Made by a program: the position numbers and the translations under genes
The notes under the pieces: model-generated
What the model was told of the DNA's origin: nothing
The model's database searches: none
Seen by the model: the letters and a program-made list of their open reading frames with translations, nothing else
Virus record (IMG/VR): IMGVR_UViG_3300035666_000090
Coordinates: 1-36,072 of that record
DNA length: 36,072 nt
Reading direction: 5' to 3' (one strand)
From: a virus
In this document: one piece after another, positions 22,043 through 30,900 of the stretch
Layout of the letters: each line of letters starts with the position of its first letter
Position numbering within the stretch: the stretch's first letter is position 1

Positions 22043-22603
22043 AAGAGCCACCTTGCTGCTGGCGTAGATCGCACCACTAACAAGAGACAAAGTTCCCACG
22101 GTCACTGTGGCAACGGTTGCGTAAGTCACATTGTCAGCTGAGGTTTGTAGGTCAAAAGATGCAGGAAAGCGAGGTTGAGTAAATAAACTAAAAATCTTTA
22201 TGTGACTTACGGTTTTAGTTGAGCCGAGATCCAGTGTAATCGTTGCTGTTGATCGTATGCTGCTCCAGCTCGTTGTGTACGACCGAGTTGCATCCAGGAT
22301 GCCATCAACCAAAAAGCTATCTTGACCACTATCCCATGTAATGTTGGTAGTGCATGTAATTCCAGTGTGTTTAGTTTCTTGATCGTAAAGCTCGATTTCA
22401 CCGAAATCTAACGCATTAGCATCAAGCGCGGTATTGGCAAAGTTTGCCAGCCGAAAGTATCTTGCTTCCTTTGGCCCTGCAGGGACTGTCCAAATCCCCG
22501 CCCGCTGTGCAACGCTTTGCTCATTCTGAAACCACAGACCAGACGCTGTGCCGGTTGTCGGTGTGCGCCGGACGCCCATTAAGCCACCGTTGAAGCCAAG
22601 CAT
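22040..22603 (-). CDS. Discoidin-like adhesin, copy 1
   Basis: A 187-aa protein with the same layout as the copy at 21028: GLWFQNEQSVAQRAGIWTVP, YFRLANFANTALDANALDFG then EIELYDQ, FLVDGILDATRSYTTSWSSI, ATITLDLGSTKTVSHIKIFS and FPASFDLQTSADNVTYATVA. This is the F5/8 type C/discoidin fold, mostly used for carbohydrate binding. The start overlaps the previous stop by one base (TGATG). It probably recognises host surface polysaccharide. Confidence 0.77.
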   Translation of the reverse strand: MLGFNGGLMGVRRTPTTGTASGLWFQNEQSVAQRAGIWTVPAGPKEARYFRLANFANTALDANALDFGEIELYDQETKHTGITCTTNITWDSGQDSFLVDGILDATRSYTTSWSSIRSTATITLDLGSTKTVSHIKIFSLFTQPRFPASFDLQTSADNVTYATVATVTVGTLSLVSGAIYASSKVAL

Positions 22604-22971
22604 CAGCTGATGTCCTCGTAGGAGATGACCAGCTCCAGGTCGTTGGCAGCACTGGCCTGTGCGCGGAGGCTGTGGCCTTCCTCCAGGTAGATGTACGCCT
22701 CGCGTGTCACGAGGACTTGAGTGGCATCAGCTGGCACGGTGATCGTCTTGCCAATGGCAAACCCCGTGGTGCCGTTGTAATGCTCCAGGCTGATGTCGGC
22801 TGTTGCGGCGCCATCCACGTTGGCGCAGTACACCGAGTTGATTTTCAGCACCTTGCCGCTGCTGGCGCCATTGCTCAGCGCTGCAGCCATTGATGTGGTG
22901 ACGGCATAGCCGACCGTCTTGCCGGTGACGGTCGTGACGGAGCTGCCAGATTTAATGTTGGGAGCTGCCAT
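22603..22971 (-). CDS. Virion-associated protein, 122 aa
   Basis: Begins MAAPNIKSGSSVTTVTGKTV and is beta-rich, with KVLKINSVYCANVDGAATAD, LEHYNGTTGFAIGKTITVPA and EGHSLRAQASAANDLELVIS. This is a small tail-associated protein type ('vlkinslyv.N.dg...vtv......'; '...LeeGdsl...asa...l....sYe.is') present in many marine phages, recalled from memory. Coupled to the discoidin gene. Role unknown, possibly a fibre collar. Confidence 0.7.
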   Translation of the reverse strand: MAAPNIKSGSSVTTVTGKTVGYAVTTSMAAALSNGASSGKVLKINSVYCANVDGAATADISLEHYNGTTGFAIGKTITVPADATQVLVTREAYIYLEEGHSLRAQASAANDLELVISYEDIS

Positions 22972-23026
22972 GTTAGGTACGAAAGAAGGTGAAGGTTGAC
23001 GGGTGCGAACTCAGCCTAGCAGTAGC

Positions 23027-23905
23027 TTACGTGGATTCTTCAAATATGAGTGGCGGATCCTCTGTCCACGACTGCCACCTGTTCCAGTACGCGGCACCAT
23101 CAACAGCGGCGGGAGTAGTGGGTTCGTCTTCGTAAAGAAGAATCTGCTCATCGGCTTCGCTGTATCTCCACTCCTGCCAGAATGTAGAGCCGTCTCCTGT
23201 CGGTACACCACCGCTACTGCCGGTTGCAGCACCAGATGCAAGTGTTAATGTAATTTGCAGGTTAGTCCCAGGCCCATTTCCGGGTACAAATGCTTCGCCC
23301 GGCGCAAACGCTAATGCAATTTGCAGATTGGCGCCTGGCGCGTATCCGGGCGGTATTGCGGCCCCCTGTATAAGTGATACAGAAATCCGTAGGTTGACGC
23401 CAGGAGCAAATGCCGGAGTACCGGCGGAGCCAGATACAAATGCCAGCGAAATCTGTGAACTAGAGCCGGGCGCATACCCCGGATAAATCGCTGCGCCAGG
23501 TGTGTACATAAGGCCAATAAATTGGCTGGAGCCTCTGGCGTAGCCGTAGATCAGTGGGGATGGGGGCTCAAATACCTGCTTAAATGTTACATCAATCCTG
23601 CTTCGATCAATATCGAACAATTCCCGCGTCCAAGAAGAGCAGATCCATCTGTAAGATGTTGGCGAATCTGGCGGCGTCCAATCGAATGGTTGGCAATCGA
23701 GCGCTCTTGCGTTCAGAAATGACTCAATCGCATCGGCATCTTGCTCTGAAACATTAAAAGATAGCGACCATTCCTTTGGATTTTGATTAAAGCCAAAGTT
23801 GACGCGCTGTTGATAGCCATCGCCAAAGCGAGTTTTTGTAGTCAGCGGCTCTGATTTTTTTGAGGCCGAATATGTTGGATTGTAAGGGGGAAAGTAAATT
23901 GCCAT
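23027..23905 (-). CDS. Minor tail protein, gpM-like, with 22-residue repeats
   Basis: A 292-aa protein. Residues 1-115 are a lambda gpM-type domain, clearly related to the preceding gene: YSASKKSEPLTTKTRFGDGY, NQNPKEWSLSF, FDWTPPDSPTSYRWICSSW. Residues 118-227 are five 22-residue repeats with consensus xxPGYAPGxNLQIxLxxxxGAA. Residues 228-292 are a Trp-rich tail (STFWQEWRYSEADEQILLYE) that may be another small domain. The repeats probably form a beta-solenoid or stacked array. Such an extension is unknown to me for gpM; it may form a side appendage. Confidence 0.82.
   Translation of the reverse strand: MAIYFPPYNPTYSASKKSEPLTTKTRFGDGYQQRVNFGFNQNPKEWSLSFNVSEQDADAIESFLNARALDCQPFDWTPPDSPTSYRWICSSWTRELFDIDRSRIDVTFKQVFEPPSPLIYGYARGSSQFIGLMYTPGAAIYPGYAPGSSSQISLAFVSGSAGTPAFAPGVNLRISVSLIQGAAIPPGYAPGANLQIALAFAPGEAFVPGNGPGTNLQITLTLASGAATGSSGGVPTGDGSTFWQEWRYSEADEQILLYEDEPTTPAAVDGAAYWNRWQSWTEDPPLIFEEST
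23225..23554 (-). repeat. Five 22-residue coding repeats in the second M-type gene
   Basis: Five tandem 66-bp units at residues 118-227: LIYGYARGSSQFIG..., IYPGYAPGSSSQIS..., GTPAFAPGVNLRIS..., IPPGYAPGANLQIA..., FVPGNGPGTNLQIT..., each ending in G-x-A. DNA identity among units is moderate, protein pattern strong; spacing is exact. Confidence 0.85.
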
Positions 23906-23908
23906 TAT

Positions 23909-24253
23909 TTATCCCAGATCGAACGTCTGCTCAAAAGTTGCACTTATTCTACTGTAGCCAACTTCAAACAGTTCTCTAGACCAGCCGCTGCATACCCATT
24001 TGTATGAAATCTGGGAATCTGGCGGTGCCCAGTCAAACGAATCGCAATCTGCTGCTCGCGCATCAAGAAATGCTTCTACCGTATTCGCATCCTCATCCGC
24101 AAGAATAAAAGACAGTGACCATTCCTTTGGATTTTGATTGATCCCAACGATCGTGCGCTGCTGATAGCCGCCCGCAAATTCAGCAGTTCGCACCGCCGGT
24201 TCGGACTTCTTTGTTGCGGAGTAAACAGGTTTGTAGGCTGGAAAACTGGCCAT
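23909..24253 (-). CDS. Minor tail protein, gpM-like
   Basis: A 114-aa protein of the lambda gpM type: YSATKKSEPAVRTAEFAGGY, NQNPKEWSLSFILADEDANT, FDWAPPDSQISYKWVCSGW and a C-terminal EQTFDLG. Its start overlaps the tape-measure stop by one base (TAATG). The next gene is a paralog with a repeat extension. M-type proteins link the tape-measure C-terminus to the tail tip. Confidence 0.87.
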   Translation of the reverse strand: MASFPAYKPVYSATKKSEPAVRTAEFAGGYQQRTIVGINQNPKEWSLSFILADEDANTVEAFLDARAADCDSFDWAPPDSQISYKWVCSGWSRELFEVGYSRISATFEQTFDLG

Positions 24254-27200
24254 TACCTTGCAAGAATGCCTCCGGGCCTTTGTTGTTTGATCAGTTCCTG
24301 TTGAACTGCCGCAGAGACAATGCGCCCGAGCTGGCCAGCTTGCTGGTCGTCACCCTGCACCTTGGAGCCGCTTGCATCGACGTTAACGGTCACGTTGTTG
24401 GTTATGCCACCACCACCAGAAACGCTCGCATCGACGCCTAGGCGGCCCCCTGGACCCCTGCTAAGAGGCAGGATGGCCTCTGGGCCAGCTTCGCCCATGA
24501 GGCCGGTCTGCATGGCCCCACCATCCGCAAACTTGAAGAGAGTGGGTGAGGAAACTATGCCACCCATTGCAAATGGAATCAGGCTGCCATTTGTGAATAC
24601 ACCGCCATTCGCGAATGTGTACTGAGCCGCCCCAAGATTAAAATTACCGACAACACCCGTTACGCCTGCACCAGCAGCACCGGCAGCACCGGCGCCACCA
24701 AACAAGCCACCAAGTAGCTGCTTGTAAATAAACATTTGCACCATATTTGCAATCATTTGCGCCGCCATATCCGCAAAGCTGTTTGCGAGGCCCTGGAAGA
24801 ACCCGGCAAGTATTTCTTGCGTCGATGCAGTACCGGCAGAAATTTGACGGAAAGCATTGCCAAAGGCATCGCCAATGGAATTTGCCGCCGTAACGCCAAT
24901 ATTTTCCCAAGTTGCAACCTGCTGAAGAGCTGTGGCCGCCTGGTTGTACGCCTCAAGCATTTGATTGCCATAGGCTGTTTGATTTTTTTGTGTTTCGTTT
25001 GCAATCTGCTTTGCTTTTTCCAGGTCTCCACTTGCACGCATTTCTGCCTCAAATGCAGCAGCTGCTTCACCTATGTAACCGGACCTGACTCCAATATTCC
25101 TAAATATTCCTTCTGACTTAACAGCAGCCATTTGTATTTCAAATCGCTTTTGCTGCGTTAAGTTAAGCGCTTCTCTGTCAAGATCAACCTGCTGTTTTTG
25201 TATTGCAAGGCCCGCAGCAAGCGACTGCTCCAATTGCTGCTTTGCCTCTCCCGTCAACTTCGTGGTAGCAAGTATTTTTCTGTCTTCTTCCGCTCTCAGT
25301 TCAATCCTTGTAAGAATATCGGCCTCAAGCTGAACCCTCTCTTGCAGTTCCTGGCTGCCTGCGCGAACAACAGTTATTTCATTCTTAAGCAATGCAATTG
25401 CATCGTTGCGCTGCTTCAGCCCAATCTCTCCTCTCGCGATTTCGCTAAGTCGCTGCAGTGCATTTTTTTCGCCAAGCTTATTCAGCTGTTCTTCAAGCTG
25501 AACACTTCGCCTCCTGATTTTTTCATCTTGAGCGGTGAGCCCTCTCATTGTTGCGCCAGTATCGCCAGCGCTGGCCATTGGAACGACCGGCCTGTTCCGC
25601 ACTTGCGATTGCGCACTTTGATACTGAGGGACAATGCTGCCGGGGGAGAGTGGAGTAATAGGCCTGCCGGTTTCCCATGCTTTTGTAAGCGTGTCAAGCG
25701 CCGCCCAGGCATCGGAAGTCGAAGCACCGCGACGCGGGTTTACGTGAGTTGTTACATGAGTGCCAAAAGTCCTGCCGGTTATACCCTGAGTCCCAAGTGA
25801 TGTACCCGCCGGAACCTGCATTCCCTTGGCAACATCGACGCGATCAAAATGTCCAAGCAGCAGTTCATAGTTCTTGCCGCCAAGCGAGAATTCCCCAGTA
25901 ATCCAATTTCCGTATCCTTTTCCAGTTGATCCCGCGCCACGTCCCTGGAATCCAGTCCCGGTAATCGTTAGTGCAATTGGTGATTTAACAGAGGCGCCTC
26001 GCCCACCGGGCATAGTGATGTCCCAGCCAGTTCTCTCTGCGTCTCGGTCTCTTGTCCTTGAGGTTCTTGCGCCGCCGGGAAAACCACCGGAAGAGGCGGC
26101 GCCGCCAGGGCCGTAATAGGAGCGGCCATCTGGAGACACTTGACCGGTGCCAGGAGCGCCAGCCGCAGCAGCCTGAGCAGCGTTGGTGATCCTGCGCTGA
26201 TCTTCTATCTTGCGCTCAATTTCAAGCCGATAATCGGCCACCTGCATTTCGTAGTTAAGCGTTGCACGACGAATATTGTCAATATCGCGAGAAAGCTGGA
26301 AAATATAGTTTTCTGTATCTCGCTTTTGCTTGGCAATATCGAGTTCAAGATTGCGTTTTTTGGCTTCAATGTCAGCTTCGCCCTGCTTTTTAACTTTAAT
26401 GAATTCAGCCTCTGCTGCAAGCACCTCAGCGACGCGCCCTTCTTCATTGCTAATACGCCTGCGATACTCAAGATCGACTGTCTCTATGGCAATTTGCTTT
26501 TTCTGATTCTCCGTATCAATAATTTTTCTTTGAATTTCTTGTTGCTTGTTAAAAATATCATCAGCGACTCGGCGCTGAAGATCAACGCCTTGGCGCTGAA
26601 GATCAATCGCTTGCTGCTGAAGCTGGAATCCTTCGCGATAAGCAGATCTGATTTCATCAGCAACCTGCTGAGCTGCCTTGAAACTCGCCTCCTGCTGCTC
26701 TGGGGTGAGTGCGCCTGCAACCGCTGGACGTGTAGATCTTGGCGCAAATTCGCGATAAACGCCAGAAACCTCTTTCCTTCTAGCTTCTTCGTTAAAAGCG
26801 TTTCCACCGGGGCGATTAAGAATCTCCGACTCCCTGCGCTTAAGCTCTTTTCTATCCTTTTCCGACAGACCGCGAAGAACGTCTTCCTGGAATGCAACTT
26901 CGCGACCAACTTCGTTTCCAAGGGCAAGAATGTTCGCAACCCATTTAAGAAGTCCCGCGAGCGGACCAGCAAGTGCAGCTTGTAGCTGAAGATTGAACTC
27001 AGCCCAAGCTTTGCTTAATTCATCCGATGACTTTCCGAGGGCCGCAAGATCATTTACACCCTTAGTACCGATCTTGGAAATAATTTGACTCTGAATTACC
27101 GCATTGGCTTCTGCTATCCTGCCGGATTCGATTAGTTTTTTAATATAAAACTCTTGCTGCTTTCCAGCAAGCAGACCCGCCTGCTTGAGTTGCTCAAAGC

Positions 27201-30200
27201 TTTCGGCTGGATAGCGAAGTGCTTTGCCGGTATCTTGAGCGGCTTTGGAAACCCCATCGAGAGCGCTGCCAAGAGCAGTGCCAATCAGTGATAGACCAAA
27301 CCCAAGGCCGCCACCAGCAAAGCCTCCACCAATACCACCAGCAAGGCCGCCAAGTGACGCGCCAACACCTTGCCCGAACAGGAGGGGGAAGGCGCCGCCA
27401 ACCAAGCCTTCGCTCAGGGCTCGTCCGCCAGCCTCTTGGCGCTTGCGCCCCTGCCTGACACGACGAAGACGATCTGCGCGGAGAGTCGCAGGATCAAAAA
27501 TGCCCTGCCCGACTCGCTCCTGCGGCGTCATTGCGGCAACCGGAGTTGCCCGCAGTTCACGATTTCGCTGCCTAATTATTTCAACGGAGCGCTCGTTTTC
27601 TGCATTAATACTAGCAAGTGTAATTTGCTCCTGCTGCATAACGCCAAGAGCAGTTCTTCTGGCAGCAACACCTTCGGAAACATTTCCAAGGGTTCTTCTT
27701 TCAATCTGCTCACTGGCAGCAGCAATTTTTTGCTGCTCTGTCATTGAGCTAATGACAGACTTTGGCAGATTTAGGCTTTCAATTGCTCTTTGGCGCAGAG
27801 CATTTAGCGACTCCTCGGCCGCTTGCGAAGCCTGTGCTGCCTGATTGAGCATTGCCCGATAGTCGGGCTGGCGGGTCTCGGTGCGACCACCCGGAAACAG
27901 CTCTCCGCGAACGGGAACCTGCGAAACCGAATACTGGCCGCCAAGCAACGAGCTAGAACGCTCGCGAGCTATTTGCTCACTTTTCTGGTTTTCAAGAATT
28001 GCGCGACCGCGCTCGCGTGTTTCACGTATAAACCGTTGAGTCGATGTTTCAGTTGTTTTTTGCAACTCTACCGCTTCGCGCAGGTAGTCCGTAATTGTTT
28101 TTGCTTCTTCTGCCGCCTGCCCAAGTTTCTCCGCAAACATAGACGTGGAGGCAGCGGCCTCTTCTGACCTTGCAACAAGAACGCCAGCCCCATTCGCCAT
28201 AAATTCTATCTTTGATCCGGCGCTCCCGTACACCTGAGAAAGCTTTTCTCCATTGAAAAGAGTTTGAGCAATTTCAGTGTTCAGCGCACGCGCTCCACCG
28301 CCAGCAAATGCGCCAATTCGCGGATCGTATTCAACTGCGCCCTTAAAAGATGTTCCTCCTGCGGCGGGAAGAGCGCGAGGAAGGCTTTCATATTCATCAT
28401 TAAGCTGTCTTGTAAGATTCTTGGATTCAGCGGCAATTTGCTGAAGATTGATAGCCTTTCCGCGAAGCTGATCAAGGCCATTCGTCAAAGCCTCGATGCT
28501 TCCGTAGGCTGCCGCCGCAAGTGGATTTATATTTGTCAGGAACTGGTTGACCGATGCGCCAATCTTTGTTTCACCTGCGGCCTTGCCAAGATTATACAAT
28601 CCCTCGCTGACATTTTTTATTGCCGGTGCAAACGCAAAAGCTGCAACAGCGGCAAGTCCAAGTGAGTCTGGTATCTGGCCAACCGCAGAAAGCATGTCAG
28701 CAACCACACCGGGCACACCGCCAAGTGCGTCATTCACCGCATTCCCAATTGAACCAAAGGTTTGAATGATTGCCTGAGCTGAGGCTGACATAGCCGCAGT
28801 GGGATCAAGCATTCCAAGCCCCTTAAATCCAGCGGCTTGAGTCGCGGCCTGTTGCGCGAGCGCAGCCGCAACACCAGAAGTCGCAAAGGCAGCTTTGCCG
28901 AGACCCAAGCCACCAAGACCAAGGCCACCACGAATAAGACTGTTTTTTAGTCCTTTGATTGTTTCTTCTGTTTTTTGTGCTATGACTCGCTCAATGTCAG
29001 ATCCTTTGCCGAACGAAACTGCATCAAGGAGGGACGAACTAATTTCCCCATATAATTTTTTTCGTTTTTGAGCATTCTTAAACTGTTGCTCTTCAAGCTG
29101 GAGCGTTTTTCTGATTGACTCTTCCCTAATTTGAGATATTTCTTTTTCTATCCCCAAGAGCTGTTTTTGCTGGTCCGCAATTTCTTGAAAATAGCGAGGC
29201 CCACCAGCTCTTCCAGCTGGAAGCGGACCAGCTTCTGTTTCGTAGGCATTCGGCGTGCCACGCAAAAACGCAAACTTAGAAAGCTTTTGGGTTCTAAGCC
29301 GATCCGCCTCCAGCCCAGCATCTTGAAAAAAGTTTTGCCAGGATTTTGCCGTGTCTTTCGCGTATTGCCTGATCTCAAGCGTTTCAGCAGCGGCACCATT
29401 GAAAAATGCCTGCCACTTGCTAGCGGCATCTTTCTGATCTTGCTTAATTTTTAATGTAGTTACAGCGGCTTCCGATAAGAACTTCTCCCAGGAGGCTGCG
29501 GCCTTGTCTGCCGATTTGATCCTTGCAACACTTTCTTCAAATTCTCTTGCGATACGCGCAAGCGTTTCTTTGATTTTCCTTGCAGCATCTTGCGCTTCAA
29601 ATTCAGAGCCACGAGAGGAGGCGGATCTGAATTCACGCATTTGACCGCCAACGCCAGAAAACGCGGAAGCCCGTACGCCAGAAGATCGCAATGTGGCAAT
29701 CTGCCTTTCAAATTGCTGAGCCTGAAAATAAGCCTTTGACTGAAAAGTAGACAGCCTGTTGATTTCGTTTTGACGCTCAACTACTCTGCCAAGCTCGGTC
29801 GCAAGGCTCCTGACAAGAGAAAGATTTTTTGTCCCGCCATTCGTGACTTCATCAAAGGCTCGCTTTATCTCCTGTACTTGATTCTTTAGTTCATCCGTAA
29901 GCTTTGAACCTGCGCCACCACGACTAAATTCTTCCAGTTTTCGCTGGTAAAGATCAGTCGCACTATTAAGTCTTGACTGAAGAAGAATTTGACTAGAAAG
30001 TTGATCGTTTTGCTCTTTTATCAGTCTACGTCTTGCGCTTGCAATGCGATCTTCGCGCTGCGAAATCTCCTGAAGACGGCGAAGCCTTTCCCTGTTTTCC
30101 CTGTTAGACGTAAATTGGCCCGTTTCGGGGTCTCGGCCACGAGGGCCAACGCCAAGCCTGTTTACATCAACTATTTGCTTCTCAATAGAGCGCAATCTAT

Positions 30201-30267
30201 CAGATAGGCGATCAAGTTCTCTAAGCCCGCCAACAATTAAATTAATTTGGGCGTCGTAGCTAGCCAC
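24253..30267 (-). CDS. Tape measure protein
   Basis: A 2004-aa protein that sets tail length and is ejected with DNA. The start is GTG 30267 (MASYDAQINLIVGGLRELDR). Long coiled coils fill about 20-430 and 1180-1390. Gly/Ala-rich hydrophobic segments lie near 440-560, 950-1010, 1100-1120 and 1845-1870, as usual for tape measures. An M23-like segment lies around 1405-1520 (GWDITMPGG, YELLLGHFDRVDV, GTHVTTHVNP). The C-terminus has FADGG and GLMGEAGPEAILPL, a standard tape-measure ending. At about 0.15 nm per residue the tail would be roughly 300 nm. It follows a strong terminator after the chaperone genes. Confidence 0.93.
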   Translation of the reverse strand: MASYDAQINLIVGGLRELDRLSDRLRSIEKQIVDVNRLGVGPRGRDPETGQFTSNRENRERLRRLQEISQREDRIASARRRLIKEQNDQLSSQILLQSRLNSATDLYQRKLEEFSRGGAGSKLTDELKNQVQEIKRAFDEVTNGGTKNLSLVRSLATELGRVVERQNEINRLSTFQSKAYFQAQQFERQIATLRSSGVRASAFSGVGGQMREFRSASSRGSEFEAQDAARKIKETLARIAREFEESVARIKSADKAAASWEKFLSEAAVTTLKIKQDQKDAASKWQAFFNGAAAETLEIRQYAKDTAKSWQNFFQDAGLEADRLRTQKLSKFAFLRGTPNAYETEAGPLPAGRAGGPRYFQEIADQQKQLLGIEKEISQIREESIRKTLQLEEQQFKNAQKRKKLYGEISSSLLDAVSFGKGSDIERVIAQKTEETIKGLKNSLIRGGLGLGGLGLGKAAFATSGVAAALAQQAATQAAGFKGLGMLDPTAAMSASAQAIIQTFGSIGNAVNDALGGVPGVVADMLSAVGQIPDSLGLAAVAAFAFAPAIKNVSEGLYNLGKAAGETKIGASVNQFLTNINPLAAAAYGSIEALTNGLDQLRGKAINLQQIAAESKNLTRQLNDEYESLPRALPAAGGTSFKGAVEYDPRIGAFAGGGARALNTEIAQTLFNGEKLSQVYGSAGSKIEFMANGAGVLVARSEEAAASTSMFAEKLGQAAEEAKTITDYLREAVELQKTTETSTQRFIRETRERGRAILENQKSEQIARERSSSLLGGQYSVSQVPVRGELFPGGRTETRQPDYRAMLNQAAQASQAAEESLNALRQRAIESLNLPKSVISSMTEQQKIAAASEQIERRTLGNVSEGVAARRTALGVMQQEQITLASINAENERSVEIIRQRNRELRATPVAAMTPQERVGQGIFDPATLRADRLRRVRQGRKRQEAGGRALSEGLVGGAFPLLFGQGVGASLGGLAGGIGGGFAGGGLGFGLSLIGTALGSALDGVSKAAQDTGKALRYPAESFEQLKQAGLLAGKQQEFYIKKLIESGRIAEANAVIQSQIISKIGTKGVNDLAALGKSSDELSKAWAEFNLQLQAALAGPLAGLLKWVANILALGNEVGREVAFQEDVLRGLSEKDRKELKRRESEILNRPGGNAFNEEARRKEVSGVYREFAPRSTRPAVAGALTPEQQEASFKAAQQVADEIRSAYREGFQLQQQAIDLQRQGVDLQRRVADDIFNKQQEIQRKIIDTENQKKQIAIETVDLEYRRRISNEEGRVAEVLAAEAEFIKVKKQGEADIEAKKRNLELDIAKQKRDTENYIFQLSRDIDNIRRATLNYEMQVADYRLEIERKIEDQRRITNAAQAAAAGAPGTGQVSPDGRSYYGPGGAASSGGFPGGARTSRTRDRDAERTGWDITMPGGRGASVKSPIALTITGTGFQGRGAGSTGKGYGNWITGEFSLGGKNYELLLGHFDRVDVAKGMQVPAGTSLGTQGITGRTFGTHVTTHVNPRRGASTSDAWAALDTLTKAWETGRPITPLSPGSIVPQYQSAQSQVRNRPVVPMASAGDTGATMRGLTAQDEKIRRRSVQLEEQLNKLGEKNALQRLSEIARGEIGLKQRNDAIALLKNEITVVRAGSQELQERVQLEADILTRIELRAEEDRKILATTKLTGEAKQQLEQSLAAGLAIQKQQVDLDREALNLTQQKRFEIQMAAVKSEGIFRNIGVRSGYIGEAAAAFEAEMRASGDLEKAKQIANETQKNQTAYGNQMLEAYNQAATALQQVATWENIGVTAANSIGDAFGNAFRQISAGTASTQEILAGFFQGLANSFADMAAQMIANMVQMFIYKQLLGGLFGGAGAAGAAGAGVTGVVGNFNLGAAQYTFANGGVFTNGSLIPFAMGGIVSSPTLFKFADGGAMQTGLMGEAGPEAILPLSRGPGGRLGVDASVSGGGGITNNVTVNVDASGSKVQGDDQQAGQLGRIVSAAVQQELIKQQRPGGILAR

Positions 30268-30303
30268 TCGATCGACCTGAAGTTAGCGACAGTCTAGCGA
30301 GGC

Positions 30304-30333
30304 AAGAAAAAGCCGCCCCCATGAGGGGGCGGC
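30304..30333 (-). terminator. Intrinsic terminator between chaperones and tape measure
   Basis: On the - strand, GCCGCCCCC pairs with GGGGGCGGC around a TCAT loop (30312-30333), followed by TTTTTCTT down to 30304. A nine-base GC stem is strong. It follows the T-like chaperone frame and precedes the tape-measure start by 37 bases. Confidence 0.88.
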
Positions 30334-30338
30334 AAGGG

Positions 30339-30560
30339 CTATCTGCGCTTTGCGTTTTTCTTGGCGTCTTCCATCATTTTATCATTCTGTCTTTTTTTGA
30401 TCGCAAAGTATGCGGCCCAAAGAGACATTTCCTCGTCTGTGACTTTCGTCTTCAGCTCATTGAGCGTGCAGTGAAGAGCCTCAGCGAGTGATAACTGAAA
30501 GAAAAGGCGCCCGTCGAACTCAAGCTCTTTTTCAACTGCTTTTGGCGTCAGGCTCGGCAT
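30339..30560 (-). CDS. Tail assembly chaperone, gpT-like frame
   Basis: A short helical, basic protein (LSLAEALHCTLNELKTKVTD, then EEMSLWAAYFAIKKRQND, ending KKNAKRR) immediately upstream of the tape measure, the place of the lambda T frame. It is offset by +1 (or -2) to the G-like frame. Expression could be through frameshifting near AAAA at 30540-30543, or from ATG 30560, which has GGAGG directly adjacent (poor spacing); GTG 30587 is another in-frame start. Role inferred from order and size: binding the tape measure during assembly. Confidence 0.72.
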   Translation of the reverse strand: MPSLTPKAVEKELEFDGRLFFQLSLAEALHCTLNELKTKVTDEEMSLWAAYFAIKKRQNDKMMEDAKKNAKRR

Positions 30561-30900
30561 CCTCCGAACCGCGAGGCCTGAGAACACAGAGAATCATTTT
30601 CTGAAGATCCTCGTCTTCAACTTCGCGCTTCAGGACGGGAATTTCACCAGCCTTGAATAGTTTTTCGCCGTTTTCATCAAGAGCTTTCTGAACGAGAAGC
30701 TGCATAGCAAAACCATTGCTATCCGAGCCTCCATCTTTTTGCGCCTTTTCGCGCTCCGCTGCATTCAGCGGGGAAACGTAAAACACGAACTCATCGCCAT
30801 TGCCAAGTGTAATTTCCTGGCGAATCGGCTCAAAGTTTGCTGCTTTGCGCAGGCGATCAATGGCCCTGATTGTCGAGGCGGGGGATGGTGCGGCGCTCAT
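30532..30900 (-). CDS. Tail assembly chaperone, gpG-like
   Basis: A 122-aa protein: RAIDRLRKAANFEPIRQEIT, FVFYVSPLNAAEREKAQKDG, then VEDEDLQKMILCVLRPRGSE. The pattern (phage tail assembly chaperone with a central VsPlt..Er) and position between the major tail genes and the tape measure match lambda gpG or similar. Its stop at 30532-30534 lies 28 bases after the ATG of the T-like frame. Needed for polymerising the tail tube around the tape measure. Confidence 0.8.
   Translation of the reverse strand: MSAAPSPASTIRAIDRLRKAANFEPIRQEITLGNGDEFVFYVSPLNAAEREKAQKDGGSDSNGFAMQLLVQKALDENGEKLFKAGEIPVLKREVEDEDLQKMILCVLRPRGSEDAEPDAKSS
30540..30543 (-). other. Possible programmed frameshift site
   Basis: Near the end of the G-like frame the mRNA reads GAC GCC AAA AGC AGU UGA. 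A P-site Lys tRNA on AAA followed by A could slip +1 and continue in the T-like frame (GCA GUU GAA). A canonical -1 heptamer that would reach this frame is absent, because the offset is +1/-2. Function inferred. Confidence 0.35.

Noticed and set aside
26140-26985. A 281-codon + strand frame inside the tape measure gene
   Set aside because: Fully antisense to a strongly supported tape-measure coding region, and its product is rich in Phe, Leu and Asn with no pattern of a real protein.
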